Source: Hepsetus odoe | Taxonomy: Eukaryota; Chordata; Actinopteri; Characiformes; Hepsetidae | Assembly: GCA_017165825.1 (NCBI GenBank) | Contig: CM029385.1 | Span: forward strand, 3,912,738 to 3,976,737 | DNA length: 64,000 bases | Direction: 5' to 3' | In this document: one piece after another, positions 1 through 12,004 of the stretch | Position numbering within the stretch: position 1 is the stretch's first letter | How the letters are laid out: each line of letters starts with the position of its first letter | Notes under the pieces: model-generated | Told to the model about the DNA's origin: nothing | The model's database searches: none | What the model saw: only the letters and a program-made list of their open reading frames with translations | Program-made: the position numbers and the translations under genes

Positions 1-87
1 CCACAAACTGCAAATGTTTTTCTATATTTTTCAATAAACAGATTCATTACACCCTTCTGTTTTCACAAGATAAAAACAGGGCCGTGT

Positions 88-228
88 GTGTGTGTGATGT
101 GATTGTCTGTGTGTGTCTGCCCTGCTATGGACTAGCGACCTGTCCAGGGTGAGCACTGGGATAGGCTCCAGCATTCACCGCGACCTAATCAGGACAAGCG
201 GCTTAGAAAATAAGTGAGTGAGTGAGAG
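88..228 (+). repeat. SINE-like repeat family B, 3' fragment
   Basis: Contains tgtctgccctgctatgga, cgacctgtccagggtg, gggataggctccagca and aatcaggacaagcgg, the 3' half of an abundant fish repeat also found at 35622 and 52003. Confidence 0.75.
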
Positions 229-231
229 AAG

Positions 232-232
232 T

Positions 233-268
<36 letters not shown>

Positions 269-275
269 AGAGAGA
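232..275. repeat. (GA)n microsatellite
   Basis: Near-pure GA dinucleotides with a short gcgc interruption. Confidence 0.95.
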
Positions 276-504
276 GCCCACTGTGTGAGCTTAAAACCAC
301 CACATCCTTAAATTTAGCATTAGACCAAAAAAGCAACATTTTAATTTATAAAGTGTGCTAGTAAACTTCATTAGATACACCAAATGATGTACCAAAATTC
401 ACTGACCATTTACTCAAGCACCAACTCTAAAAGTTCGTAGGTTTATTTCAGACTGTAGCTCATTTGTTTTGTATCTGCCCTTAAAAAAACCAGTAATCAC
501 CTTT

Positions 505-745
505 AGATATCATTTGAGGGGTGGAGCACTGTCAGCAGTGACACTAACATGGAAGTGGCTGTAGTGTAGTGCTGTAGTGTAGTGCTGCTTAAGCTTTTAA
601 GCAACTGAGACAGGAAGATGGCACTGAAGCATGGACACAGCTGCAACCGTTCTCCCGCTGGGGAATCACTGACCAAACCTTGTGCCTCTTGGGATGCCAC
701 GTTTACGTTCAGGACCCACAGCAACAGGAGCTGTATTATGTCTAC
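505..745. repeat. Interspersed repeat fragment
   Basis: Contains atcatttgaggggtggagca, ctgtcagcagtgacactaac and gtggctgtagtgtagtgctg, resembling a non-coding repeat common in fish whose other part is seen at 33565-33800. The long minus-strand open frame here is not a gene. Confidence 0.5.
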
Positions 746-3049
746 ACTGACATCTTTTGAATGAAAAGGAGACAACACGCCAGACGCTTCCTTAGCGAAC
801 CTGGAAAAAATTGACCCAGGCAGTACGACAAGGGCTTAAAAAGAGTGCCATATTGTCTGGAGACGGGCACACTGTCTATCAGCAGCCGTTACCGAGGTAA
901 CTCAATCATGGGGGCGGAATAAAGCTTAAGTGCAACAAGTACCGCCAAACCAGAAGTGCCCTTCTGAGATCTGATTTCCTTCTGTGTACTAACTGGATAA
1001 CATGCAGGTCAAAAACCATGAGCTTCAAGCATTAGCAAGGCATAAACACTATTCAAGTTGCTTTGGTTTACTGAGAATGGGTCCCTAATTAAACTTGTAA
1101 GGGATCTGACTGGCCTGTTCATTGTAATTCCTGTGAGTTACCACAGGCTCACAGGACTAGAAGAAAAAAAAAAAAAAAAAAAAAAGCACGGATGTTGACG
1201 TCAACATTACCGGGCACGGACAAAAACACGGCCGTGTTTATTGGACGATTACGATATTCCATTAGCGCGAATTGGATTGGAAGACAAATGAGGTAGCTCA
1301 GAGTTCAGACTAAAGATGGACAATCATTCACTCAGTTTTTACTCTTTACTAAAAAAAAAAAAAGTTACAATAATTAAAATTAAAATTACAGCTCCTCCTC
1401 AGATAATCCAATTAAGCTTGAAAAGATCCTTCTCAAGCAGCAATGCATGGTGATTACTCACTTTCTTACAGCACTGATTAACACTCATGTTGCTTACAAC
1501 GATAAATATAATGCTTTCTCCTCATATCTGTTACTCCTCATATCTGATACTCCTCATATCTGATACTTTTGGGATCACATCCAGCTGACATCCTTTTCCT
1601 ACATAAAAGTCTCCAGTTACATTTAAATGTTAATATTCTACATGCATCTCAGTTATTATGCGGTAAAACTGGAAGAAATGACTGTGGGACAGAGTTCCTT
1701 TCTGTCACACACTTTTTCAAGCACTTTGTACTTCTGCTTTTCAAGCTAAAGAAAGCAGTTTTAAATAAAACCCTCCATTTCAACATTACACAAACGCAGT
1801 GATGAAAAAGACAGTCAATTCATAGACAGGAGCAAACTCTTTCCCACACATTTCGACCAACTCTCGTGTTTTTCAGAAGAAGATTACAAGAGGGAAGGGC
1901 ATAAATAAAAACATTTCAATAACACACTGGTCAAATACCACAAGCAAAAAATGACAATTTAGAGATTTTCAAAACAGTCCCACCTTAGTCAGTGTTTAAT
2001 GAATGTCACAAGACGGTCCTCCAGTACAAACCAATAAAATGTTTTTCTTTATCTTTACTTAAAATACAAGAATTGCAATATACTGTAGATAACCACATGG
2101 TGACAAAAGTAAACTAATTTAAGAGGTATATGCACTTTGCAATTTTGTGGCTAATGTTAACTAAAAATGAGGGTTTTTCACTTATTCTTTTTATTCGATA
2201 GTTTTTTGTTTGGAGCTGCTAATGATTTTACCTTCACGTGGGATATATGTTGGATGTTAGCGAACATTTAGCTTGTTTTTTGCTTTTACTGTATTTTCAC
2301 AAACACCTTCAGTGAAAAAGTAAAAAAGCCAGCCTTGACGAGAGGATCCCATACAGTCCTGAGAAGCTCCTTGGCTTTATTTATTTAACAAATATTTTTG
2401 AAACTTTGGAAACATATAGTATGGTGAATATGAACAATTTTTTTTTCTTTAAGTTAAACCATCAAATGTGTTTTGTGTTATGTTGACGTAGTGTATTTTA
2501 TTATGATGCTGCTGGTGGTACCCAGTCCTAGTCTTTGCACTTAGTAGCAAAGACCTGAAATAGAAAGTATTTCAGAAACCACTAATGCTGCTTTTTGAAA
2601 AACTGAAACACATGCAGTGAAATAACATTCTGGAATACTTGGAATATTTGGAGAGTTAAAAAAAAAAAAAACAGCTTTTAGTTCACCCTGACAGTCAAGA
2701 CTTGCTCTGGGCACAACTGTAGCTAAGCTATGCTTCCATTAAGCTATTTCCATGAACTTTAAAATTGCACCCTCTCCACTACCAATGTAAGCTGGTCACT
2801 AGACTTACATACTGCCTTTGAGAGACTCCACAGCACAAATAACAGTAGTGCTAATGCTAGAAAAGCCTGGGAAGGGGGGGAAAACAACCAGTATCTGTGA
2901 GAAGCAGAAGGGGGAGAGTTTCCAAATGTAAGACTTGGCCTAGATTTGCACGGAGAGACTATGAACTTTGGACCTTGTTTTTGCTGCTGGCTGGAAATGA
3001 ATAGGCCGCCGCGTAGCTGGCAGCTTGACAAAAAAGTAGAGAGAGATAG
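746..3049. other. No recognised gene
   Basis: AT-rich DNA with A-runs near 1164 and 1351. No supported exon, RNA gene or repeat family was found. Confidence 0.6.
1164..1185. repeat. Poly(A) tract
   Basis: A run of 22 A. No retroelement body is recognised upstream. Confidence 0.9.
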
Positions 3050-3168
3050 AAAGAGAGAGAGAGAGAGAGAGATGCTTTGCGGTTTAAAGTGGTATGGGGG
3101 CCCCCCTGATCCCTTTCGTAGAGGCCCGAGCAGGGAGGGAGGGTTGTAGAACAGCAGATGAGCGTGCA

Positions 3169-3203
<35 letters not shown>
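3050..3203. repeat. (GA)n and (CA)n microsatellites flanking a purine-rich spacer
   Basis: GA repeats at 3050-3072 and CA repeats at 3172-3203. The open frames on both strands across this block come from the repeats. Confidence 0.92.
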
Positions 3204-3205
<2 letters not shown>

Positions 3206-3483
3206 AGATTGTCTTCACACTTCAGTGGGGAGTCATGCTTCCTGCGTGTGTTTCTGTTGCTTTTCCGAATCATGTGGCAACGAACGCTTCCGACAAATGA
3301 GCCAATTCATTATGTAAGGACTGAGATGATATATGGCCTTGTGGTTTAGCAGTGAAAACGTGGTTTGTGTGATGAAAGCAATCAGCAAAGCAGCTCTGTC
3401 AGATCAACCTTCAGCGCAAAGTAGTCCATCAAAACATGAGCATGAATGAGGTTGAGCTGCTGGTAAAACTAAACATGTCAGTT

Positions 3484-4233
3484 CCCTTTCTTTTGGCTGC
3501 TCCCGTTAGTGGATCAACCCAAGCCTCCATTTCTTCATGCCTTCTGCATCTTCCTCCTTCAAACAGACCACCTGCATGTCCTCTCTCGCCACATCCATAA
3601 ACCTCCTCTTTGGTCTTCCTCTTTTCCTCTTTCCTGGCATTTACAATAAACATTTATTACAGCCATTTCCATCCTTTAAGCAACATTTACAACCATCTGA
3701 CCTTCAGCATTCCTCTCCTACCCATCACTCATCACCTCTGTTCCCTTCACCAACATGTCCATTAAAGTCTTCACCAATCACCACTCTCTCTCCCCTGGGT
3801 ACACTCTCAATCACTTCATCCAACTCACTCCAGAACTTTTCTTGCAGGACATAAGCACTAACAACATTCATTATCATACCTTCAACTTCATGCTTCAAAC
3901 TCATCACCCTATCTGAAACTCTTCAACTCAACACTTTTGACATGCCCTTCTTTCAGAATAACTCCTACCCCATTCCTCCTCTTTGTCTTCTTCTTTGGCC
4001 AACAGTAGCCTAATTTCCACCAGCACCCTGTAGGCTAACAGCACTGGTGGTGGTCGTTGTTAACCCGGGCCTCAACTGATCCAGTAAGGAGGTCTGTTTC
4101 GTTGTGCGCATATTGATTTGGCAAAAGTTTTACACCGGATGCCCTTCCTGACGTAACCCTCCCCATTTATCCGGGCTTGGGACCGGCACGAAGAAATACA
4201 CTGGCTTGTGCATCCCTAGTGGCTGGGTTAAAA
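3484..4233 (-). mobile_element. Internally deleted LINE (5' UTR + endonuclease + reverse transcriptase C-terminus)
   Basis: Read on the minus strand, this begins with the conserved 5' region (4233 to about 3990) seen as a common fish repeat. An apurinic-endonuclease-like piece follows at 3907-3725, with NVVSAY, EKFWSELDEV, GERVVIG and DFNGHVGEGNRGDE; the DFN motif belongs to the endonuclease active site. It then jumps to the extreme 3' part at about 3653-3484 (REEDMQV-like and KW-like residues, ending in the conserved cgggagcagcc). Most of the reverse transcriptase is missing. The family resembles the RTE-like LINEs annotated as craniofacial-development-protein-2-like. This copy is dead, with several stops and frameshifts. 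Confidence 0.8.
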
Positions 4234-7200
4234 CTAAACATGTCGGTAAAAAGGACCACTTATATATTACAGCTTTATCATGAAAAAGCCATGTCAAGAG
4301 AGTGTAACATCAGAGGAGATTTATTGAAGGAGAAGTTTTATTGTAGACTCACTATCTGCCAAAGCAGGAGAGGGAAACAATAATTATTATAATAATAATA
4401 TTATAAAATATATATTATAAATAATTACAATTATATGCTGGCAACTAAAACTATGATTAAACACTGCAATTAATTATAAATGAATTATTCATTATAAAAT
4501 GACATTTTAATAGATATTGGAAGTTTTTATTAATTGAGAAATCAAGTAGTATCTCACACACTCATCTCATTTAATTCCTTAATGTAATAACTGAAAAAAG
4601 TCAATTATCTGAATAATTGTGAATGCCAGTAGTTAATAATAATGATTTTTAATTTAATAGTAAATAAACAACACCTACAACCATGTTGCAATGCTAGAAT
4701 CTATCCATTTACATCACCGTGACTGGTTTAATGATATTTGCCCAAAGTGAAAACTGCATTGCAGCATCCTGACTTACCCTAAAAAAAAAATACAACATGC
4801 CAGCTCAGTAAACACACACGATCAGCTCCAGCTAAAGTTCCCCCAGAAGCTCTTTGATCCTTAGTGACAGATTACAACTCCAACCTGAACCTGTAACACC
4901 TTTTATCTGCCCACTCGTACACTCAAAGGGTTTAAAAATCAGTCTGAGAGCTGGTGATAAATATCTACATACATTTGCACTTGGTGAAGGTTGTGAAGCT
5001 TTCCCGTGGGAGTGACTGACCCAGTGCTGATTTCCCAGATCAGACTGGAGTTCATGAGAACAGAAATCTCTGCCTAAAACAAAGTTCTTAAAGAGGATCC
5101 ATAGTTCTGCATGGCTTCAGTGCAGTTACTTTAGTCATTAATCCCCATATTATCATCACCATTTCAGAGAAGGAGTCCGCTCATCCAGAGTAATGCTCTA
5201 TTTCTCTCTAATGGCCACTTTAACTCACATTCGAGCAGCTGAAGACAAGGACAGACTTTCAGAGGGAAAAGTAACAAGCATTTAGAGCTACAAAGAAAAA
5301 TATACTGACAGCAGCAGAAGGCCTACAATGCCTGGAAAAAACGAGCACTTTATTTACTGTGTGTGTGTGTATTTGCATGTTATTGTGTGTGTGCGCGTTT
5401 GCGTGTGTATTAGTTAACAGAACACACAACATTTTAGTAATATACTATAAATGAAATAAGGTGTATAGTCATATACATCACAGCAGCCACAAATACTAGA
5501 TTAACAAAATGAACAGTTTAAGATTTATATCCCTGTAAATCAGCCTAGCACTTACTATGCAGCTTGAAAGATAGAGAGAAAACCTGCAGGTCATTTTAAG
5601 GCCGGTCATTATAACGAGATTCTCCACAGGGTGTACTTATAGCACTCAAACTGCTTCTCTTTTTTCTTTAATCACAAATGAAAAAGAGGAAACTCACACC
5701 AGCAGGATATAATAAATGCATGTAAAAGTAACAATTATGGATATTAATACTAGTTCTAGTAACAATAAAACTTCATTAATACATATGGATAATGATGGCC
5801 TTAAAATATTTACACCAAAAGTAAATAATACATACCTACACAATGTAATAACTGAATAACACTTGATCACTGAATGCTTTTGTGATTAATATATTTTCTC
5901 TCTCTCCCTCTCTCTGGATTTAAAAGTGTCTGGTGCTGGAGCTCTTCTAAAGCTCTGTCAATGGGTTGGACCTGTTTTTAATGTCATGAGGGTTCTGTTG
6001 GCCTTGTATTGCTGCAGCAGCCCAGATAGATATGCAGGCTGACAAGCGATTTTTAGACCACTAATCAATTTAGGTAGAATTAAAAGCATTGATGAGTTTT
6101 CACTTTTAGTGAGAAAATCTCTAATCTTGTTGATATCTTAGGTGGTAAATAAAATGCTGATTTTGCAACTGCTTTTACACAACTGTAAAGCGGAGTTACA
6201 TTTTTGAGCTTTTGAATCAAGATAAGAACCTAGTGCCTCTCATCACTATTTCTGAATAGAGTTTAAATTGTTTTAATTGTATGATTAAATAAATTGGAAC
6301 CACAGCTGTGGTGTCATGGAAAGGGGCGTTGAAGGGGGTTCTGGGATGGAGATGATAGTCTGGATTTCTAGTGTTTTAAGGTGTCAGGAAGATGATATGG
6401 TAGAAGCCTTGTCCTGGTCCTCATCCAGGTACTGCAGTTTGGTTAGACATTCGGGGTGAGGTTGTTGCTCTGGAATAATTACAGATTTTTGGTGTGTTAG
6501 TGCTGACAGGTCTTCACTAATGGGGATGGATATGTTGACCATGGAGAAAACAACATTTTCTGCCAATAGTTTGACATCCACCCCATCGGTTTAAAATCCA
6601 CCTCACCTAAAAAAACGTCTTCCAAAGAAAACAGGTGAAAATGGTCAATAGTTCCGTCTATTTGACCTGTGCTTTTCAGCAGCCAAGTGTTTAATCCAAG
6701 CAGCGTCGAGAACATATTGGTACACCATGCAGGCAGAGGGCCACTAATAAAAGATTGGATTGAGCTTGCTGAGCATGTAAAATAGAACATTAAAGTCTCT
6801 TTTTAAAACTTCTGCTTCCTCGAGCGATTCTTGCCAACATGAACAAAGATCCGCTTCACTGTTTGGTATTTAGCCATTAACATAGGAAGCTTTCATTCAG
6901 TTTGGAGACTGTGGTGTTCAGGCTCACGCTGAACTGAGTTTTTAAGTTTCTGTTTTTTTATGCCACTAACAGAGTCATCTCTAAAACAAGGGTGTCTGCT
7001 AGGGGTCCACTCTTTGGTTCTGGGGCTCTGCCGGGTTGCTTTTACTGGCAGACCCTACCATTTTTTCCCCCCACTATCCTTAGGAAACTTGTGACTAGGA
7101 AGTGACGAGGACTGATCCTCTGCTCTCACTGATTTTCTTCACCATGATTTGATGATGATTTGCAGGTTGGTTAGACATTCTCAATGGGGTGAGGATGTTG

Positions 7201-10200
7201 TTGGTTTTGGAATAATTACAGAGTCCTTAAGCAATTCTGCTCTGCCTTGTAAACTCGGAGCAGCACCATTAGCATTAGCTTTAGCACTAGGATGACCGCA
7301 AAGCCAGGAGAAGTGAAAGAAGTAGCTATAAAGGTATATAAAAGCACAGGATTTGTGTTTAGCTCTACCACTGAACCAGCGCTCATATCTGCCAGTTTAA
7401 CTCACATTAGTGGCTCCATCCAGGTGTTTCACTGGCCCACTCTGTGTGTCTTCACCACCCCCTACTCTGTTAGGTCCTCCGCTTAGATTAGGTTCAAAGC
7501 TGGGAAAACAAGCTTTGAAAATGTGTTTCCAGAAGTGCCATATTCTTTTGTAAAAGGCTGTAGCAGTTTTGACAGCACATGCATTCTGAAAGCATATCCT
7601 TCTGTTCTGTCTGTACGAGCTGGATTACCATTAAAAGGGAAAGGAGTTCTGACATACTAAAGGCTTTCACCGTTTAGTATAGCAACTTCTTGCCCGGTCT
7701 TTTTTTTTTTGGGTCATAAATTTAATTTTGCACTTTCAAAGACAGAAAATCCTCCTTCACCTCTCTGATTCACACCTTCCATTGGACATTTCAGCAGAAA
7801 TGTAAAACAAAGTACAGTAGTTACAAAGCACATAGTTAAATAAGTGAGTCACTACACTTCCTTAACTCTGGAACTCTGTACAGATACATTTTGGAGACAG
7901 ATGACAGTAAATCTCTTCCTCAGTATTAGCCCAGCGAATACATTAATCATGACCGGCATCAACAGAAGTAGAACATCACGCAAAGATGTCCTTCACCAGT
8001 TAAAGCAGAAGGTGACAGAAGTGCTTTCATTATGCGTTCAAATTAAATGATAATAAAGTCCCCACAGAAGGACCTTCTCAAAACGAAGCATGACATCACT
8101 GGTATAGAGGTCAAATTACAATAACGATGTTCAGCTTTCCACAGCAGCCCAAGAAAGTAGGAGCAGAAAGGTGAGAAGTAGATTAAACACTGAGTCTTAA
8201 ATCTGCCTTGTCGGTTCAGGTACAGGACAAACACAGGCATCACGACCTTCTTGTTCATACTTCATCCACAAAGGAAATCTCAAATGAAGCTTACAAGTCA
8301 GGATCAATATATAGGGGAGCTGATAACTCTGCATGACATCAGCAGTCAAATTTGTTTTCTATGGCTTGCCTCACATAGCTTTGGTATCAAGTTGGTCAGT
8401 GCTGTAGCCAATCTAAACTACTCAGGCAAAGCAAGAAATGACCTTATACCACAAACCAAAAACATCAGCGTGTCCTAAGAGTGCACTCATAAACGCATGT
8501 AGTCTGACACTCTCAACATAAGAAGAAATTGGAATCAAAAATGAGGTTTCACTGATTTGTTAAAAAATCTGGAAAGATTTTCCAAATTCATACTTGTAAA
8601 AAAAACTGCATTTTATGAAACTTTCTTAAATAGAGGCCATGCATCTTACGTGCTGATTTCAGTGAAAAGGGGCTGGAGGGAGGGGTTTGGTTTACAGAAC
8701 TGACATCCAATACCATTTCTGATCCATAGAGGCTCTACAGTCCAGCAAAACAAGAGGTTCATTTTAAGCCAGTTCAAATGGAAATAAACAGGAAACTGAT
8801 TAACACTGTACTAAAAAAATACAAAAAGAAATGCTAAAATGTTAAAACAGCTATCAAGTTAAAAAACCCCTATAACACCCCTGTTAACAGATCGAGACAA
8901 TAACTAAAAACATCTTTGATGATTCATAAAAATGTTGATTTTCTTCATCTAATAGTTTAGCCTAAAAGGAAAATTTAGATCGAAGGACAAGCAAACATCA
9001 ACATTCATTTTACGATGGCCATCGTTGCTTACTGAGCAGCTGAGGAACTTCATACGACAGCATGGAGTGAACTTGGCTGATCTGCCTGCTGGGCCTGTTC
9101 TCATAATGCAGCCCAGATTAAGCGTGTGTATCCAGGATCACTTTCCTGCCTTGTTTATTTTTGTATTTATTTAACCTCTTTTATTTACCAGGAAACCCCA
9201 CTGAGGACTACTGAACAATTTTACAAGGGAGATGCGCTTACTCAGTCACAAAAACTGACTCCAGATCAGACTTTTTATCCCAGGATGCTTTGAATGCCAG
9301 CCCAGACCACGGCTTCACTCTCTGCATCTTCTTAAATCCACATCCAGGAATCAATGCTAACCACCGCAGAGTTAATCCCTCTGATTAAAGGTGTTGGATA
9401 CTATTTCATCCAAACAGTGATCCTTTCAATAGACTTACTTCGCAGCCGAATGGCTAACTGGAGTACAATACAGCACTAGCATAATCCAGAGGAAGTCAGC
9501 GTCCACAAGGAAAGGTCATTTGCTTTTGAACACACCAACACATACGAGTTCAGACACGCACAAAATGTTCACTAATTAGTTCCCCAGCATCTTGCCCACA
9601 TTTCAACCACTGGCATGGCCTGCATCATGAGTCTTATTTAACAGCATTGTTTTGAAAATATTAATTTGGGATTTTTCAAACCAGTGTTTTAATAACATCA
9701 TTAGTTAACATTAGTGATCCGTTAAATTATTTTAACCCAGACCCCAGATAAATGCAACGTGCCAGACTGCTGACTCACAAGAATTGCATTATGACATTGT
9801 ACTATTGTTAATAATACAAACCTGTACGTATTACAGGTTATAACACATATAACGTTTCAAATAACAGCCTTTGCAAAATCCAAAAGACTGTAATTTTGAT
9901 ATAAAGATGATTAGGTGCCCTAATCCACAAATGACAAATTCAGTTTTATGGCTGCCTCTACCTGATCAAGCCCCAGCTTCTATTACTCACAATGAACTAA
10001 TGATATTTTTTAAGGAAGATGATTGAGTGATATGAGAAAAAACATAACATCATATACATTTCATGTTTTGTTTTTTAAATGTTAAGTTATAAGCATGAAC
10101 AAAAGCAGCAGTGTAACAGTAGCACTATGAATAAAAAAGAGAATTAATACTCCAACATCAACTTTCATCTATCAGATGAAGGTCCGAATTGCTTTTTTTT

Positions 10201-11986
10201 GAATTGGTAAGTCAAAATCTTCCTTAAAAGATGTAAAAAATATTTACATTTTATAATTAGCCATAAATCTTACAAATTATTTAATTATTATTATTATTTT
10301 TTTAATGAAGATTTTTTCATGTGTCATTTCATTCAGAGAGTTGAGTGGAAGATTTGGGAGTTGTTAGCGCTAAAGGCCCATACGAACAGAAAGATGATCA
10401 AATCCGGTGTAGAACACTCCGCAGCAAATAGGGCTGAAGCTCTGAGGTCCTGGGTTTAGCTTCACTTTTAGCGAGAATATTAATGCTATATTTACATTTG
10501 GGATTCACTCCCTTATACCAACCTCTTACGGCAAATGCTGCAGAGCATTCTTCTTGTCATCTGATAATGTAAAGTGCTCCCACATGTGATTTCTCTACAT
10601 ACAGGTGAAAGTGATTGCAAAACAAGAACAGCTGTAAATACCATCCTGGCAGCTAAAATATAATACAATTTAGGCTAAAATACAAAAAAAAAAGGTCCCT
10701 AATACCAACTAAATTAACTGATACAAATATTCAAATGGTCTCTCTGAAATAAGAAATAAATAAATAAGATTTTACAAAATGCTACTTATCTTTTCTTTTA
10801 TTAATTATTACACAGTACATTACAACACATTTCTCTGATCACATCAAAGATGTGAAACAATTTTCAACTACACGTTTCACTGCAAAAAAAGCTAAACTAG
10901 GCTCATTTAATTTGAAAGATTCAGTGCAGTGCAATATGAGAGAAGAATATGCAGACCAAAATCCTTTACTCATAGGTTTTGGTTATTCCTTTAAACATGG
11001 CACTAACTGTTCTTTTTTTGCCTGTTACAACTTATGAAACTTCTAAACTTGTCAAAACACATCGTATTGTACCCACTCCTAACTGTGCCTATACAATTAA
11101 TTTAATTTGTGAAATATAAGAAGCCGTTGGGGAAAATAAAAAGAATGCACCAAAAACTTGGAGACTCATCCTTGAGCTCAGGCTGGGACTGGTGCTTTAT
11201 GTCGAGAACAGGCTGAGCTCTAAATTATTTAAATCCTATAGCTAAGCACCTTCCACCCGCGTTACACGCAGCAGAGTGTGGCTGCATGCATCGAGTCAAA
11301 AGCTGAAGCCTGCAGAGAGCAGAACACCAAAAGGTTTAAAAGCATGTAAAAAACTGAGGGAGCCTGTTAATTAATTTAGACTTAACTTACAGGTCCATAT
11401 AGACCTCCTCTAAATCCACTTTCACCATGAAGTGAAAAATAAACGAATGCATTGTTACATTATGCAGTATTATGTAAAGGCTGAGGCGTGTTTAAATGTG
11501 AAATGGTTAATGGTTCAACACACAATAATTAGACACGGCATTGGAGAATACATGGAAAATCAGTTTGTTTCACTATCCAGACTGTGTGCGTGCCTATTCG
11601 CCTTATGGCTGTACATATCAAGTGTTGTCAGAGGAAAAGAAAGGAGATAAAGGATCATTTGCTGCTCTTCATCCCCTGATAAATATCTTCATAAAGAAAG
11701 ATGAAGCTGATCTTCATTCAGTTGAGACGTGAGATCTGGTCTTTTTTTCGGCCCCTTTTACAGAGAACTGGCCATAAGCTGGAAAAGTCCACATGACATT
11801 GGAATGTTCTAGTTAGCACACCGAGCACATGCCAGTGGCAGACCTCACATAGCTTTTGTGTATGTTGTCAGAATGGCGATACAATCAGGTGATCAGGTGA
11901 AAAAAAAAATGCATCAGCACCACTGCAAACTGCACTCCTTTTTTATGAAAATCCTTTTGTAATCCTACAGCCAGTTCGGGTTCATT
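4234..11986. other. No recognised gene
   Basis: AT-rich, especially 4380-4690, where TAAT/ATTA repeats dominate. It holds short GT runs (5359-5410) and one old repeat remnant (9165-9250). The paired minus-strand open frames at 6384-6790 show no recognisable motif. The region may be intron of the gene that starts near 29.66 kb, but this cannot be shown. Confidence 0.55.
9165..9250 (+). repeat. Old interspersed repeat remnant
   Basis: ttttatttaccaggaaaccc, cactgagga and ttttacaagggagat resemble a widespread vertebrate repeat with the form 'ttaaccaggtaagtcccattgag ... ttttacaagggagacctg'. Short and diverged. Confidence 0.4.
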
Positions 11987-12004
11987 GGGTTAGGGTTAGG
12001 GTTA
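11987..12004 (+). repeat. Short interstitial TTAGGG run
   Basis: Three telomere-type repeats (gggttagggttagggtta). Too short to imply a chromosome fusion. Confidence 0.8.

Noticed and set aside
6384..6790. Minus-strand open frames considered as a gene or LINE piece
   Set aside because: No motif recognised, two frames overlap, and no splice or start context.
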